Assembly: GCA_005408345.1 (NCBI GenBank)
Contig: SEMN01000454.1
Location: 1 to 64,000 of the forward strand
Reading direction: 5' to 3'
DNA from: Macquaria australasica
Lineage: Eukaryota; Chordata; Actinopteri; Centrarchiformes; Percichthyidae
DNA: 64,000 bases
Shown here: one piece after another, positions 45,771 through 57,170 of the stretch
Numbering within the stretch: the stretch's first letter is position 1
Layout of the letters: the number at the start of each line of letters is the position of its first letter
Translations under genes and position numbers: made by a program
The notes under the pieces: generated by a model
The model's database searches: none
What the model was told of the DNA's origin: nothing
Seen by the model: the letters and a program-made list of their open reading frames with translations, nothing else

Positions 45771-46964
45771 GGAGTAAGGGTCTGCACATATGCATAGATA
45801 ATGTTAAGATCATAGTATGTGCATTGAATAATTTCCTCAAACAGTTATAATTACAGTACATTTAATGCATTTTTAAATAGATTAAAACACCGCAAGATAC
45901 CAGAGCAGTATTATACAAAACTGTAATTATGAAAGCAACAAAATTATAAAATTATGGAATAACAATTTAAAAAAATCTTTTGTGATTACCTGTTGATGTT
46001 GAAGGTAGGCATTTTCAATTCTTATCCTATTACTTGGCAAATTGGGGATTCCTAAGTCCTTGCACACAATTCCCCAGAAACTCCCTTCTGGATAAGCACT
46101 TTCTTTGGGAAGTGGCACATCTGCCTTGTCCTGTAGCCTCTGGATGCATGATAGAATGTCTGCTGCACTCTTCACCAATTTCCTGGACTATTCAAGCAAG
46201 GGAAAAAATTGTACATTTTATGTTTTCTTTTCATATTTGTCTAAGCAATCAATACATGTGCAAGTAGAATTAACACTTACCCTCCCAAATGTTGAGAAAG
46301 AAAACAATCTGTGAAGAAAGTGATAGTAGAAATTACAAAACATAATACATAACTAGAAGTTAGAAGTTACGACATTTAGTTAACGAAATGTTGTGGTGTC
46401 AGCAGTATAGGTCTACACTTTGAATCCATGCTATAGTCTACCACACAGCATTTAAATGCTGTGCATACTGCGTCTTACAAATGCAGGTCATAGCACCCAA
46501 GTGCACAACACAAAATGCAATAATTTGGGTAAAAACTATGTAAACATAGGCAATTTATTATTTGCTGTTGATAGCATGGCCTTTTACAATTATACAAGAT
46601 GACACAATAAAAAATACAAATTATACCTATTTAGGGTTGGGTATCGTTTGGATTTTAACGATTCTGATTCCGATTCTGGTTCTTAACGATTCTCGATTCC
46701 GATTCTTTGAGGGGCGGGGTCAAAACAGGTCACATGCTTCACAGAAAAAAACCCTGTTTATTTTAAAAATAATTTTCAGTCATTTTCAGTCATTCAGTCA
46801 GGCTTACGCATGGCAGATACATATATACAAAACTCAAATTAAAAACAGTTCTTGTTGAGAAAAATAAGCATATCTGCCTTCTCAGGCAGTATGTGCGAGC
46901 GTTCGGCACAGCTTATCACAAAAAAAGTGAAAACATCCATTAAAGGCATAGATCATGATTACGA

Positions 46965-47571
46965 TTAAAACTGGGGTAGGCAGTTTTCTTTTAGCGTCAC
47001 TGGGCAAAAATTACATATATTAACCGTGCAGCATATTGTAATTCAAGTGGAGCATATTGTAATTCAAGCAGACCTCTACTTCACTTTGCCTACAGCGGCG
47101 TATAGTACAAAACAACACGTCCCGGCTCCACACGGAGCTTCAGGCTCATTACGTTTAATGCCATGGCGCTCGTAACGACGAGTGGCAAAGAGGCATGATG
47201 ACAAACCGTGGGGAATAACTTTTGACGGGGGACAGTGGTGTGTGTGCGGTGTACTAGCCTCTCTTCCCGCTGCTGGACGGCGTTGCAGCTGCCTCTGAAG
47301 CCTGGGGTGCTCTGCTCTGCTGCCACGAAGCGCTGGAGGGGCGTCTTTAAGAAAACAAGTGAGGGCGGGAGGGACCGCGGTCTCGGTGAGACTCATGCCA
47401 TGGACAGCGAGCCCTACACGGGATACAGTTTCACTGGGGAACTGACTCCTTCTGCTGCTGGTCGAAGTTGTGGGTTTGGTGGGAGGGGCTTAGCGGAGTG
47501 ATACGAGGCAGCAGAGAGAGAGGTGGAAGGTTTTGCCTAGGTGGTACAGATTTTGCCTACCCCAGCTTTAA
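46965..47571. mobile_element. TTAA-flanked MITE, copy 2, nested in the hAT
   Basis: A 607-bp copy with termini TTAAAACTGGGGTAGGCA and the complement of TTAAAGCTGGGGTAGGCA. It lacks about 200 bp of the left-interior part of copy 1 but keeps the CGTCCCGGCTCCACAC ... CCCACCAAACCCAC-type right half. Confidence 0.85.
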
Positions 47572-47597
47572 GAACCTATCAAATAGAATTTCAGCTA

Positions 47598-48504
47598 TCA
47601 TATACTTACATTCTCCTCTTCCTCGTTCTCCACTCCTTCCGCTTTTCTCGGACCGCATTGTGACATGACCATCCTCTCCACGATCATGCTGTGTTGACTA
47701 CAGACAACATTATTGGCATTTAGATAAAACATTTTAATGACTGAGGAGGAGACAGTATGTATTTTTGCATTTGAATGACATTTCACCTGCTCAGAGTCGG
47801 TCAGCTTTCCAGCCAGTAACTTCCCCTTAATCCGGTCCCAGACAGTGGCACTGTCGTCCATCTTTTGTTTGAAGCGTGGGTCTAATGCAGTGGCCACTTC
47901 AAGAAAGTGAAGACATAAATATTCTTTAAATATACGATTAAGTCACAGTAATAGAATTATTTCATTCATTTCTTTATAGGCTCAGTCATTTACCTGGTAC
48001 CGCTTGGACAGGTTTGCCCAAACTTGCTTCTTAAGGCTGGATACAAATACTGTCTCCCTCTTCACCAGCAAAATGCATCTCAAGCTTTTGGAGAATTGGC
48101 AGGATCTGACCGCATGTGGGGTTCTTTTCAGTAGAAACGCAGAGCGTGGACGTGTATAAAACTCTCATCAGATTGATGAAGTCCTCTGTCTTCCTGAAAT
48201 CTTCATCAGTCAGCCGAGCAAGTCTGTGTGAGAAAGAATAAATTTTTGTATTATCCACAGTAATCATTATTCTTGCACTGTTTTTACTTCTTAATTACCT
48301 TACATTTGCAATACCTGTACTGTTGATCACCTAACATTTGCACTACCTCCATTAGCACATACTCCATTATAGTGATAGCTTTAGTAGTCCTGGTGGCTAG
48401 ACTATCCCTTCACTGCTGTGCGTTTTCATTCTTATATTCTTGTTTTTATTCTTATATTATTATAAGCTACTGGATGCCTACATTTCCTTTTGGATCAATG
48501 AAGA

Positions 48505-48603
<99 letters not shown>

Positions 48604-50170
48604 CATCCATCCATCCATCCATCCATCCATCCATCCATCCATATGCTTTCTCAGCCATTGATCCAAGCTGGCATCTTGAATTGCAGGGTATTGTTCTAGG
48701 AATCTCTCCAGCATTAGGTAGAGAGAATTTGAGCGAGTTCTCACATCAAGAATGAGTGAGTGTTGAGGCAGCTCTGACACAAACGAACAAATCACAAATA
48801 CATAGAGAAATGAGATTATATCAATATGACAACTTTTATATGGTGTAGCTACATAGTAACTAAGACATGAGATTTATGTTATGTTACGTTGTTTTAGAAA
48901 TGTTAATACCTGCAAAATGTACATAGTGCAGTGCACTACTAAAAAAAGAGGCATTGCTTTAATTAGATACAATGCACAAAGGTCAAATAAAGGGAACTCA
49001 GTGAGATCCTGCTTCTCCTTCAGAACAATATTGGCCACAGACGACCTCTTCATCCACACGATGATGACATGGATCTTCGCCGTCCACTGAGTCACTGTGG
49101 TCAATGAGTAGAGACTTTGTGCTGCTAGATTGAGTGTATGAGCAAAGCAGCCCAGGTTCACAAATTGCAGCCTTTTTATGGCTACGTGCATATTGGCCGC
49201 ATTATCAACTGTGACAGCCACTACTTTGTCAAAAATGCCAAAATCTGTCAGGACGTTGCTGATTTCCTCTGCCACGACAAGTCCTGTCTGGGCTGTGTAG
49301 ACAGGTTTTGTTTGGAGCACTTTTTGCCTCATTTTGCCCACCACTAAATAGTGTGCTGTGACAGTAAGGTAGTGGTCTTGAGCAATGCTAGTCCAGCCAT
49401 CAGATGTGAGGGCGATGTAGTGGACGTCACTAAACTCAGATTATATTGGCCTTTTCTATCTGGTACCAAGATGGGAGTAACCGATTTGCCAAATAGTCCC
49501 TGGTATGGGGGGTGTACTTGGGGTTCAAAGAATTGATCATATCCCTGCCAACACAAAAACAAACATAGGTTACTATAGGTCAGGGGTGGGTAGCTAGCTA
49601 CCTTAACTCTATTCTTATCTTTGCATACCTAAATGTCGGTGCATCAACTTCTGAGTAGGGATGCAGCCTTTTCACCACACAAGCTGTGACTTTTCTGTGG
49701 CACTCCTCAGCTTTCTCCGCTGACATCTTTACCTTTGCCGCTAAGGTGAATGGAGTGTCACATGGGATCGCTGGCTTGTTAACTAAAGCAGTAGCCCGGC
49801 TACTAACGTTACTAGCAATCTGCGACTGTGAACATTCATCTACGAGAAAATACATTACAGTATTTGCACAAATTTGACACAGTTTTTAGCAATTTGATCA
49901 AGTAAAGCTAGTTTGCTGTCTCGCTGTTAATAAGACAAACATTATTTAATTTTCACTTACCCGATTGCGACGAGGTGCTGGCTGTTGGTTGAGGGTTGAC
50001 TGAGGAGGAAAGTGAAGGAGAGGAAGACCATGCTGGCGAAGATGTTTTATCATATTCGTAGTGCATCCTCCCTTGCACAAAATAAGTTTGGCACAGGTGT
50101 TGCACTGTGCCGACCCGTCATTTTTCCGAACAAAATGAAGCCACACTTTTGAGCGCTTGCTGCTGCCATG
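47598..50170 (-). pseudogene. ZBED-like hAT transposase, decayed
   Basis: The first exon (about 50170-49961) encodes a BED zinc finger: VWLHFVRKND, CNTCAKLILC and TTNMIKHLRQHG, ending at donor GTAAGTG. Then come fragments 49855-49598 (PAIPCDTPFTLAAKVKMSAE), 49562-49344 (YDQFFEPQ, GLFGKSVTPILV, broken by a frame change), 49344-48874 (EEISNVLTDFGI, VAVTVDNAANM, GCFAHTLNLAAQ: the RNase H-like core with Asp), 48795-48655 (LERFLEQYPAIQDASLDQW), 48230-48031 (LARLTDEDFRKTEDFINLM, CGQILPILQKLE) and 47897 down (ATALDPRFKQKMDD). The C-terminal dimerisation part is missing. Frameshifts and a nested LINE tail make it inactive. Confidence 0.8.
48290..48642 (+). mobile_element. LINE 3' tail with (ATCT)n(ATCC)n, nested in the hAT
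   Basis: A stretch ending CCTTTTGGATCAATGAAGAA, followed by about 24 ATCT and about 10 ATCC units (48505-48642). This resembles the 3' end and microsatellite tail of teleost LINEs. It splits the hAT coding sequence between ASLDQWLRK and LARLTDEDF. Confidence 0.6.
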
Positions 50171-50462
50171 GTCAATGATGGCGCCAGTGACTCTACCCAG
50201 ACACTCAAGTGCTCACTACTCTAAAAAAATACAAGCGCGAATTCGCATGCATTCCACGCATGCACAGCTTTGTGGACCAATAAACGGATAGATTTTTGTG
50301 GACCAACCATGGTTGCAGCTAAAAATGTATCGCTTTGCGCAGCGCTTTGCAAGTGATATTTATTTAGGAACCGAAAAGCAGAAGCGAAATAAAAATTTCT
50401 TAACGATTCCTTTGGAATCAGAATTTTGGAACCGGTTCTCGATGCCCAACCCTATACCTATT

Positions 50463-52058
50463 GACCGAAAGTTGATGCTAACCTCAAAAGGTTGCAAAAA
50501 GTAAAAGATTCTTCGTGTTAATGTTTTGTACACAGGGTGTCGCAAAAGAAACAGGCTCGTTACACACAACAGAGTAGCGGAGTCTGGCGGAGTCCATCTT
50601 TTTAGGGTTGGATCTCTTTACATGGCTCTGAGTTGACTGACTAGCATGGTCATGGGTTGACGTTGACTGACAGTGTTGACTAGCCAACTGTGTTGTGCAT
50701 AGCAATTCCAAAGACACTGATTGGTCAGAAGGTGGAGATCCCGCCTTTCCTCCCTTTCGCGAAACCCTTTCGCGAAAAGTTTGCAGGCAGAAAACAAAAT
50801 GTACAAGTTTACAAATCTAAGCTCACAGATACAAACGTCACTGCACAAGTTTGCAAAACTACGGTTATGGATACAAACATAAATGTACAAGTTTACAAAA
50901 CGGTTACAGAAACAAACTGTTTTCAAGTGGGCCTACCCCTTTTAGAATGACCTAATATTGCATAGTTTCCATACAGTTAATGGTATGAAACAGCAGCAGT
51001 AATCGATGCAGCAGACTGGCATGTTGCATGTTTCATGTATGTTTTGCTGGTGAAACACTGTGCTGCTGTTGGTTGAAAACGTATGTATTTAGTTGATGCA
51101 AGAGTTTAGTGTCCTAATGCAAAGACATTCACCTGTTAAAAATATCTTGCAATATAATGCAGTGTACACTGCAAGTTAAATTCTGTTCAGTGAAGTTTAA
51201 TAAATGTTAATAACAATACATTATAAAATTATTACAGGCTAATTGTTGAGTTAATGGCCGATGTAGACAGCCGCCACTCAGTAGGCGGCCGACGGACGTG
51301 CCTTATAGGCTACCTAAGCCTAGCACCTAACCTACACTAGCCCTTGCCTGTTCATATGTCTTTTAAAACATATACCGGACCAAATCTATTTCTATATGTA
51401 GCCTACATACAGACAATACTAGTAATTATAAATGACGGAGCTTAATTTAAATTAAATTAATTAAAGTTATTTCCAAAGATAATAAAACCTAGGCATAGCC
51501 TAGCCTCCCAACGACATCGCTAGTCATTAAAAATTTCCATGACTTTGGTAGTGACAAATATACCTACCCTTGACGATGGGTCATCATAAATTCCAAATTG
51601 CACACTGAAGATGCCGAAAACCAATTAACACACAAATCACATTCGTAGTCATCTCTGCCAAAATGCGCTCATCACGTCCTCATAATGCGTGGCTGAGTGT
51701 TGAAGAGGCGGGTTCATAGACGGTACACTTGCTGATGTAAGATAGCACATCACAATAAAAGAAAAAAAATCAGGTAATGGGGGACGGGATTCATGTAAAT
51801 GTTTTTTTTTTTGAAAGCGCAAAATCCGGCATTGACCAGTAAATTATAAATTTACATTAAACTTCTATCATGTTATTAAATCATTATTAATAAAAAAAGT
51901 AATGATTTCATAACATGGTCGATTTATAAAGATGCATGCGTTTATTGTAAATGTATTTATAAGTTTATTAGTATATTATTAATGTATAATGATTATAAAC
52001 ATCTCTCTCTCGCCCCCCACGTGAGGGGCTTGGTGAGTGATGTAGCATTCCCGGCTGA
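50463..52058. other. Possible leader region of the MULE-like gene, then unannotated
   Basis: A CTGACCAATCAG motif at about 50718-50729 (minus-strand CCAAT box) lies upstream of a minus-strand ATG near 50600 (MDSARLRYSVV). This could be a first exon of the MULE-like gene. The remainder to 52058 shows nothing recognisable. Confidence 0.3.
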
Positions 52059-52072
52059 ATGATGGTCTAACC

Positions 52073-54506
52073 CACATGTGTCAAACTCAAGGCCCGTGGA
52101 ATTATCTTTGGCCTCCAGGATAATATCTAATTACTATTAGAGCTGGCCCGCTGGTATATTGCACGCACCACTAGTACTACAAATCCCACAATGCACTGCC
52201 AGTGCGTTGGCACGTCAATCGAGGGCCCGCAAGCGCGAGCCCTTGCCCCACTCGCTCATCAGCAGCTTTATGGAGCTACTCACCTGTGGTCAACTTTCAG
52301 CTATCCCTCTCCCCAAAAAATGGCTAAACGAAAGGTGGACTTTGAAAACAGGGGTTTTCAAGGCAGGTGGGAGGCAGAGTATATGTTCGCGGATATAAAG
52401 GGCAAACCTGTTTGTCTTGTGTGCGGAGACCGTGTGGCTGTAATGAAAGAATATAACGTAAGACGACACTATGAAACGAAACACCAGGACAGGTACAAGC
52501 ATCTGGACATGAAACAGAGGCTCCAGAAGGTAGAAGAGTTGAAAAGAAGTCTGGTGTCACAGCAGGCTATGTTCACAAAAGCCAAATCACAAAGTGAGGC
52601 TGCTGTAAAGGCTAGTTTTATTGTGGCAGCAGAGGTCGCTAAATCAGCCCGGCCCTTTACCGAGGGAGAATTTGTCAAAAACTGCATGATGAAAGTTTGC
52701 GACGTCGTGTGCCCAGATAAAAGGCGAGCATTTTCAAATGTGAGCCTGAGCAGAAACACCGTTGCTGATCATGTACGTGAGCTTGCCACCAATCTACAAC
52801 AACAGCTGGTGGGAAAGGGAAAAGATTTCATCGCATACTCCCTTGCTGTGTATGAGAGCAGCGACACTTCTGATACTGCCCAGCTGTCAATTTTCATCTG
52901 TGGAGTGGACTCAAGTCTGCAAAACAGAGGAACTTGTGGGATTAAGATCAATGCATGGCACAACTACGGGAAAAGATCTCTTTGAAGAGGTATCCAGATG
53001 TGTAAATGAAATGGGGCTGCCTTGGGATAAACTTGTGGGACTGACGACAGATGGAGCGCCCACGATGTGCGGTCAAAAGAGTGGATTGCTGGGCAGGATC
53101 CAGGAGAAGATGCGGGAGGAAAACGGCGCTGGTGAGCTGACAGCGTATCACTGCATCATACACCAGGAATTGTTGTTTGGCAAAACCTTGAAAATGGAAC
53201 ATGTAATGAGCACCATAACACGAGCAGTTAACTTCATAAGAGCCAAAGGTTTAAATCACCGCCAGTTCAGGTCTTTTCTGGAGGAGTTGGGTTCAGAATA
53301 TGGTGACTTGCCCTATCACACAGAGGTGCGATGGCTAAGCCAAGGAAAAGTGCTGAAAAGATGTTTCGAGTTGCGTGAGGAGATCTGTCAGTTCATGGAA
53401 AGCAAAGGGAAAGACACAACAGAGCTCCGGGATAAAAAGTTGCTGTGTGAAGTGGCGTTTCTGTGTGACATCACGAGCCATCTCAATGCGCTCAACCAGC
53501 AGCTTCAGGGGCGAGGCTATGTGATCACAGACATGTACGCTGCAGTGAGGGCTTTTAAAACCAAGCTGCACCTGTGGGAGACGCAGATGCTGCAAGAAAA
53601 CTTGAGCCATTTTCCGTGCTGCCAAACTATGAAAGAGCAGGTCTCTATCGCCATGTTCCCAAGTGCACAGTTTGCTGAAAAACTCAGCATACTTGGTGCC
53701 GACTTCACACGGCGATTTGCTGACTTTGAAGCCCAAAAAAGCAGGTTTGAACTGCTCAGCAATCCATTTGCAGCTGACGTGGAAAGCGCACCAACCAACC
53801 TCCAAATGGAGCTGATTGAACTCCAATGTAGTGACACACTCAAGGCAAAGTATGACTCTGTGGGCGCTGCACAGTTTCCACGTTTCATCCCCGACACAAT
53901 GCCCCAGCTGCGTACCCAAGCTGCTCAAATGCTCTCTGTTTGGCAGCACATACCTGTGTGAACAACTGTTCTCTTTGATGAAGATAAACAAAACATCACA
54001 CAGGAGTCGTCTTACTGATGAACACCTTCACTCAATCCTGAGGATTTCCTCAGCTCAGAGCCTGACCCCAAACATTGATGAACTTGCATCCAAGATGAGA
54101 TGCCAAGTATCTGGCTTAGACTAGTGTGCATCACAGAGCAGCAAACTGAGCTTTAATGTATGTTTCCTTTTTGCACTTTTTTTCTTGCTACCACAGGGCA
54201 TGTTTGGTTTTTCTTTGGAGGAAATTATTTTTTGGCTGTTGGCCTGTGGAAAAATGTTTTCATTAGAAATTACTCTGAAAAAGCTGCAGATAGAGCCGTA
54301 AGAAATGAATGCAACTGATTTTTCATTTATTTAATGTTTAATGTTGTTTTTATAGGCAATAACTTAAGCTTTGTTAGTTCCAGGTTCAGTATGTGCAATA
54401 AGTTCATTTCAATAAGTTTTGCAATAAACATTGAACCAGTCCGGCCCTCGACTTGTACCGATTTTTAAAATTTTGGCCCACTGTATATTTGAGTTTGACA
54501 CCCCTG
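52073..54506 (+). mobile_element. hAT element with GTF2IRD2-like transposase
   Basis: Right end GAGTTTGACACCCCTG, the inverted form of CAGGGGTGTCAAACTC. Left end GTGTCAAACTCAAGGCCCG preceded by a degraded CACAT. GTGATGGT (54507-54514) and ATGATGGT (52059-52066) may be the 8-bp duplication if 6 extra bases precede the left end. It carries one long transposase ORF with two frame breaks. Confidence 0.8.
52320..54123 (+). pseudogene. hAT transposase (GTF2IRD2/ZBED5-like), two 1-nt shifts
   Basis: Starts at ATG 52320 (MAKRKVDFENRGF). An N-terminal zinc-finger-like block CLVCGDRV ... RRHYETKH is followed by a helical region and the catalytic core: QLSIFICGVDSS, then HGTTTGKDLFEE, LVGLTTDGAPTMCG (Asp) and AYHCIIHQELL. 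Next are EVRWLSQGKVL and a long C-terminal half to QMLS. The hAT dimerisation block reads GSTYLCEQLFSLMK and LTDEHLHSILRI to a stop at 54123. One-base shifts near 52915-52925 and near 53935 divide it into three frames; otherwise about 600 residues are present. Its relatives gave rise to the hAT-derived part of vertebrate GTF2IRD2 (known). This copy was probably active not long ago. Confidence 0.85.
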
Positions 54507-54835
54507 GTGATGGTTCACAATTGCTTTATTGATAATAGGCTACTGTAGATCCAAAACATGCCATGAACACACCACAAGAGCTTGTGCCCTTATCAGCCAG
54601 ACCTGTGCTAAACAAACAATCATGAGACACCATCCCTCGTTTGGAAGGCACACTTGATGTTTTATCACGTGTCTTTTTTGCCTACCAGAATTAAAATAAA
54701 AGCGCCAGTCTTTATAATGTAACTAATGGAACAAAATCAACAAAGCCTTAAGAAAATACCCATATAATGAATAAACATGAAAAACAGATTATTCAGGTAA
54801 TTTGCATGCATCTATTCCCCTCAAGCTCAGGTCCT

Positions 54836-55205
54836 CTACCAGAGGCCTAGGAGCTTGAGGGTTCTGCGCAGTTCTGCTAAGTAGGATATCTTCGCTGGTC
54901 CTGGGACTGCACTCTTCTGGATAGAGACCTCAGATGTTGTACCTTGAAACTGCTGGAGCCACTCTCCCAGTTTGGGGGTCACAGCTCCTAATGCTCCTAT
55001 TACCACTGGGACCACTTTGGACCTCACCTTCCATATCTGTTCCAGTTGTTCCTTCAGCCCCTGGTACTTCTCGATCTTCTCATGCTCCTCCATTGTTATT
55101 GTTAGCCTGCTATCAGCAGGGATTGCCGCATCTATCACAAGTGCGGTCTTCTGCTCCTTGTCAATCACCACTATGTATAGAGGCAGATGGTCACTCCACT
55201 TCTGA
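54836..55205 (-). mobile_element. R4/Rex6-like LINE C-terminal fragment
   Basis: The minus-strand frame reads VIDKEQKTALVIDAAIPADS, then EHEKIEKYQGLKEQLEQIW, VVPVVIGALGAVTPKLGEW and LRRTLKLLGLW. This is the C-terminal restriction-like endonuclease region of R2/R4-group LINEs (Asp in IDAAIP, Lys in EKIEKY). Only the tail is present, as expected for a 5'-truncated insertion. Fish Rex6 has this kind of endonuclease; the exact clade is my judgement. Confidence 0.75.
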
Positions 55206-55313
55206 ATTTATATAGATGGTCTTATATGCTTGGAGTGGGCTAAGGCATACCAGCATTTTATAGTATATGGCTGGAAAAAAGACCTAGTGATGAATCCAAA
55301 TTTGAGATTTGTG

Positions 55314-55715
55314 CAGTGGTGGAGGAAGTACTCAGATCTTTTACTTAAAAGTAGCAATACCACAGTGTAAAAATAATCTGTAACAAGTACAATTCCTGCA
55401 TTCAAAACCTTACTTAAGTAAAAGTAAAAAGTATAAGCATCAAAATATAAAATATAAAGTACCAAAAGTAAAAGTGCAGAATGGCCCATTTCAGAATATT
55501 ACTGGATTATAATTATTTATTCATTAATGTGTTCATCTTTATTCTTGCAGCTTGTAATGGTGGGTATCGTTTGAATTACTGTAGATACTGTTGGGTAGAT
55601 TAATTTATAATACATCAGCATTTATTAGTTGATTTTGATTTTATATTAATATGATATGAATCTGCAATCTAACTAGTAACTAAAGGTAAACATGGTGGTG
55701 GAAATATTCAAGTCT
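55314..55715. mobile_element. hAT-type MITE fragment (CAGTGGTGGAGGAAGTACTC)
   Basis: Begins CAGTGGTGGAGGAAGTACTC, continues with CTTAAGTAAAAGTA and AAAGTAAAAGTGCAGAATGG motifs, and breaks down before an opposite end. This sequence type is common in teleosts. Confidence 0.65.
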
Positions 55716-55744
55716 GAGGGTGTTTTGCATAATCTGGGCATGGC

Positions 55745-57170
55745 TTTGACAATGGATTAAATTTACTACACAGTACTTCTTAGACTACTTGCACAAATAC
55801 TATGAACTACTTTTACTAAGTCCAAAAATATTAGGCTCATGAACTAATTATGGAAGAAATGTTTTTTTTTACCCCATATCAAAGGTAGATGAAAAGGCTT
55901 ATTCTCTGGAAGGGATTTTGACGTTGGGTTACTCAAAAACTATACATTAAAAGTAGTTCATAGTATTTTAAAAAGTAGTCTAAGAAGTACAAAGTCCAAA
56001 AATATTAAGTTCATGAACTACTTATGTAAGAAATGTTTTTTATACCACATCAAAGTTATACGAAAAGGCTAATTATTTTTCCCTGGAAGGGACTTTGTCA
56101 TGATCCTAAGGACTCTGGTGTGGACTTGTGTGTTTTTGGTCTTGTTTCCTGTTTTATTTTGAAATTGCTGTTCTTGTTTCCTTGTGTGCTTTTTATTTCC
56201 TGTCTTTGTTTTCCCTCCAGTTTTGATTGTTTTCATCTGTGCCTTGTTACTCACCTGTGTCTGTTTCCCTCGTTGTCTCCTCCCCTTTATATACTGGTCC
56301 TCTCTCTGTGTTCTCTGTGGTGTCATTGTGATTGATATGGTTTATGTTGCTGTTGTTCTCTATGTTCTTGGTGATCTCTTCATGTCAGTACCTGATTTTT
56401 GTGAGTTTATTTTTGTCATTAAATCTTTGGACTTATTCAGCCTCCTCGCCTGTCTGCGTTTGGGTCCCCTCCCTGCTGCCTAGATGGCTCATCGTGACAG
56501 ACTTTGACGTTGGATTACTCAAAAACTACACAGTAAAAGTAGTTTATAGTATTTGTGCAAGTAGTCTAAGAAGTACTAAGTCCAAAAATACTAAGCTCAT
56601 AATCTACTTATAGAAGAAATGGGTTTTATCCCACATCAAAGTTAGACGAAAATACTTATTTTTGTTGTCTGGAAGGAACATCGACATTGGATTACTCAAA
56701 CTACACCGTAAAAGTAGTTGATAATTTTTGTGCCAGTACTCTGAGAAGTACTAAGACCAGCAGTATAAGTTTCTTGAACTACTTATGTAAGACATGTTTT
56801 TTTATTCCACATCAAATGTAGACGAAAAGGCTTATTCTTGTTCTCTTTATGGGATTTTGATAATGGATTACTCAAAAACTACAGAGTACTTCTTAGTAAA
56901 AGTAGTTCATAATATTTATGCAAGTAGTCCAAGTCCAGCACTATAAGTGTCTTGAACTACTTATGGAAGAAATGGGTTTTATCCCACATCAAAGTTAGAT
57001 GAGAAGACTTTTTTGTTGTCTGGAAGGGACTTTGACATTGGATTACTTAAAAACTACACAGTAAAAGTAGTTCATAGTATTTGTACAAGTAGTCTAAGAA
57101 GTACTAAGTCCAAAAATATCAGGCCCATGAACTACTTATGGATTGTAACTATAATGGACTCCCATCAGTT
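55745..57170 (+). repeat. Minisatellite array, about 180-bp unit, about six units
   Basis: Unit order: GGACTTTGACATTGGATTAC, AAAAACTACACAGTAAAAGT, AGTTCATAGTATTTGTGCAA, GTAGTCTAAGAAGTACTAAG, TCCAAAAATACTAAGCTCAT, ACTTATGGAAGAAATG and CACATCAAAGTTAGACGAAA. Units start near 55745, 55917, 56500, 56680, 56860 and 57025. A solo LTR splits the second unit. The right flank to about 57330 matches the flank of the single unit at 38421-38744. Confidence 0.85.
56096..56499 (+). mobile_element. Solo LTR, copy 2 (404 bp) with 5-bp duplication
   Basis: Starts TGTCATGATCC and ends CATCGTGACA. GACTT flanks both sides (56091-56095, 56500-56504). It has a TATATA box near 56287 and an ATTAAA near 56419. It is related to copy 1 at 30251-30655 (shared TCTTGTTTCCTGTTTTA and GTTACTCACCTGT blocks) but differs at many sites and lacks internal genes. 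Confidence 0.85.

Larger units (their letters stand above)
41577..46308 (-). pseudogene. Multi-exon MULE-like transposase gene, decayed
   Basis: Exons (high to low): 46308-46281, 46187-45990, 45781-45140, 44745-43671, 43571-43493, 43423-43358, 43008-42843, 42759-42680, 42522-42345, 41676-41577 with stop. Most junctions are GT-AG and in phase. Exon 4 has a Cys-rich N-terminal part (FTCTGYCHFDNC) and RRRPIRAEERQL, then the core: VYLDATGS (first Asp), YICDGSVVLMQSI (second Asp) and HRCLSHVMKN (C..H motif). That pattern fits MULE transposases. Later exons read LGPIPFNHHFKNII, LPQAALWSGLLLG, TQGIIEKSQWDLKKI, RLTRLDDFV and VDVEWWKEKQ. Lesions: frame changes in exon 4 near 44255 and 44130, TGA in the 42759-42680 exon, and a phase mismatch before the last exon. 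The superfamily call is mine by motif only. Confidence 0.6.
46632..50454 (-). mobile_element. hAT element (ZBED type) with perfect 8-bp duplication
   Basis: A 3823-bp element. It begins TAGGGTTGGGTATCG and ends CGATGCCCAACCCTA (inverted). TACCTATT flanks both sides (46624-46631 and 50455-50462). It contains a decayed minus-strand ZBED-like transposase gene, the TTAA-MITE copy 2 and a LINE tail with tetranucleotide repeats. It lies upstream of the 46308-46281 exon of the MULE-like gene, probably within that gene's intron or leader. Confidence 0.9.

Noticed and set aside
48372..48755. ORF with long SIYL and PSIH repeats
   Set aside because: Translation of the ATCT/ATCC microsatellite.
53335..53991. 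218-residue minus-strand ORF
   Set aside because: Antisense to the hAT transposase, which carries the recognisable motifs.
55745..57170. Regular repeats that might be taken for a CRISPR-like array
   Set aside because: Units are about 180 bp, contiguous and without spacers, in a eukaryotic context. This is a minisatellite.
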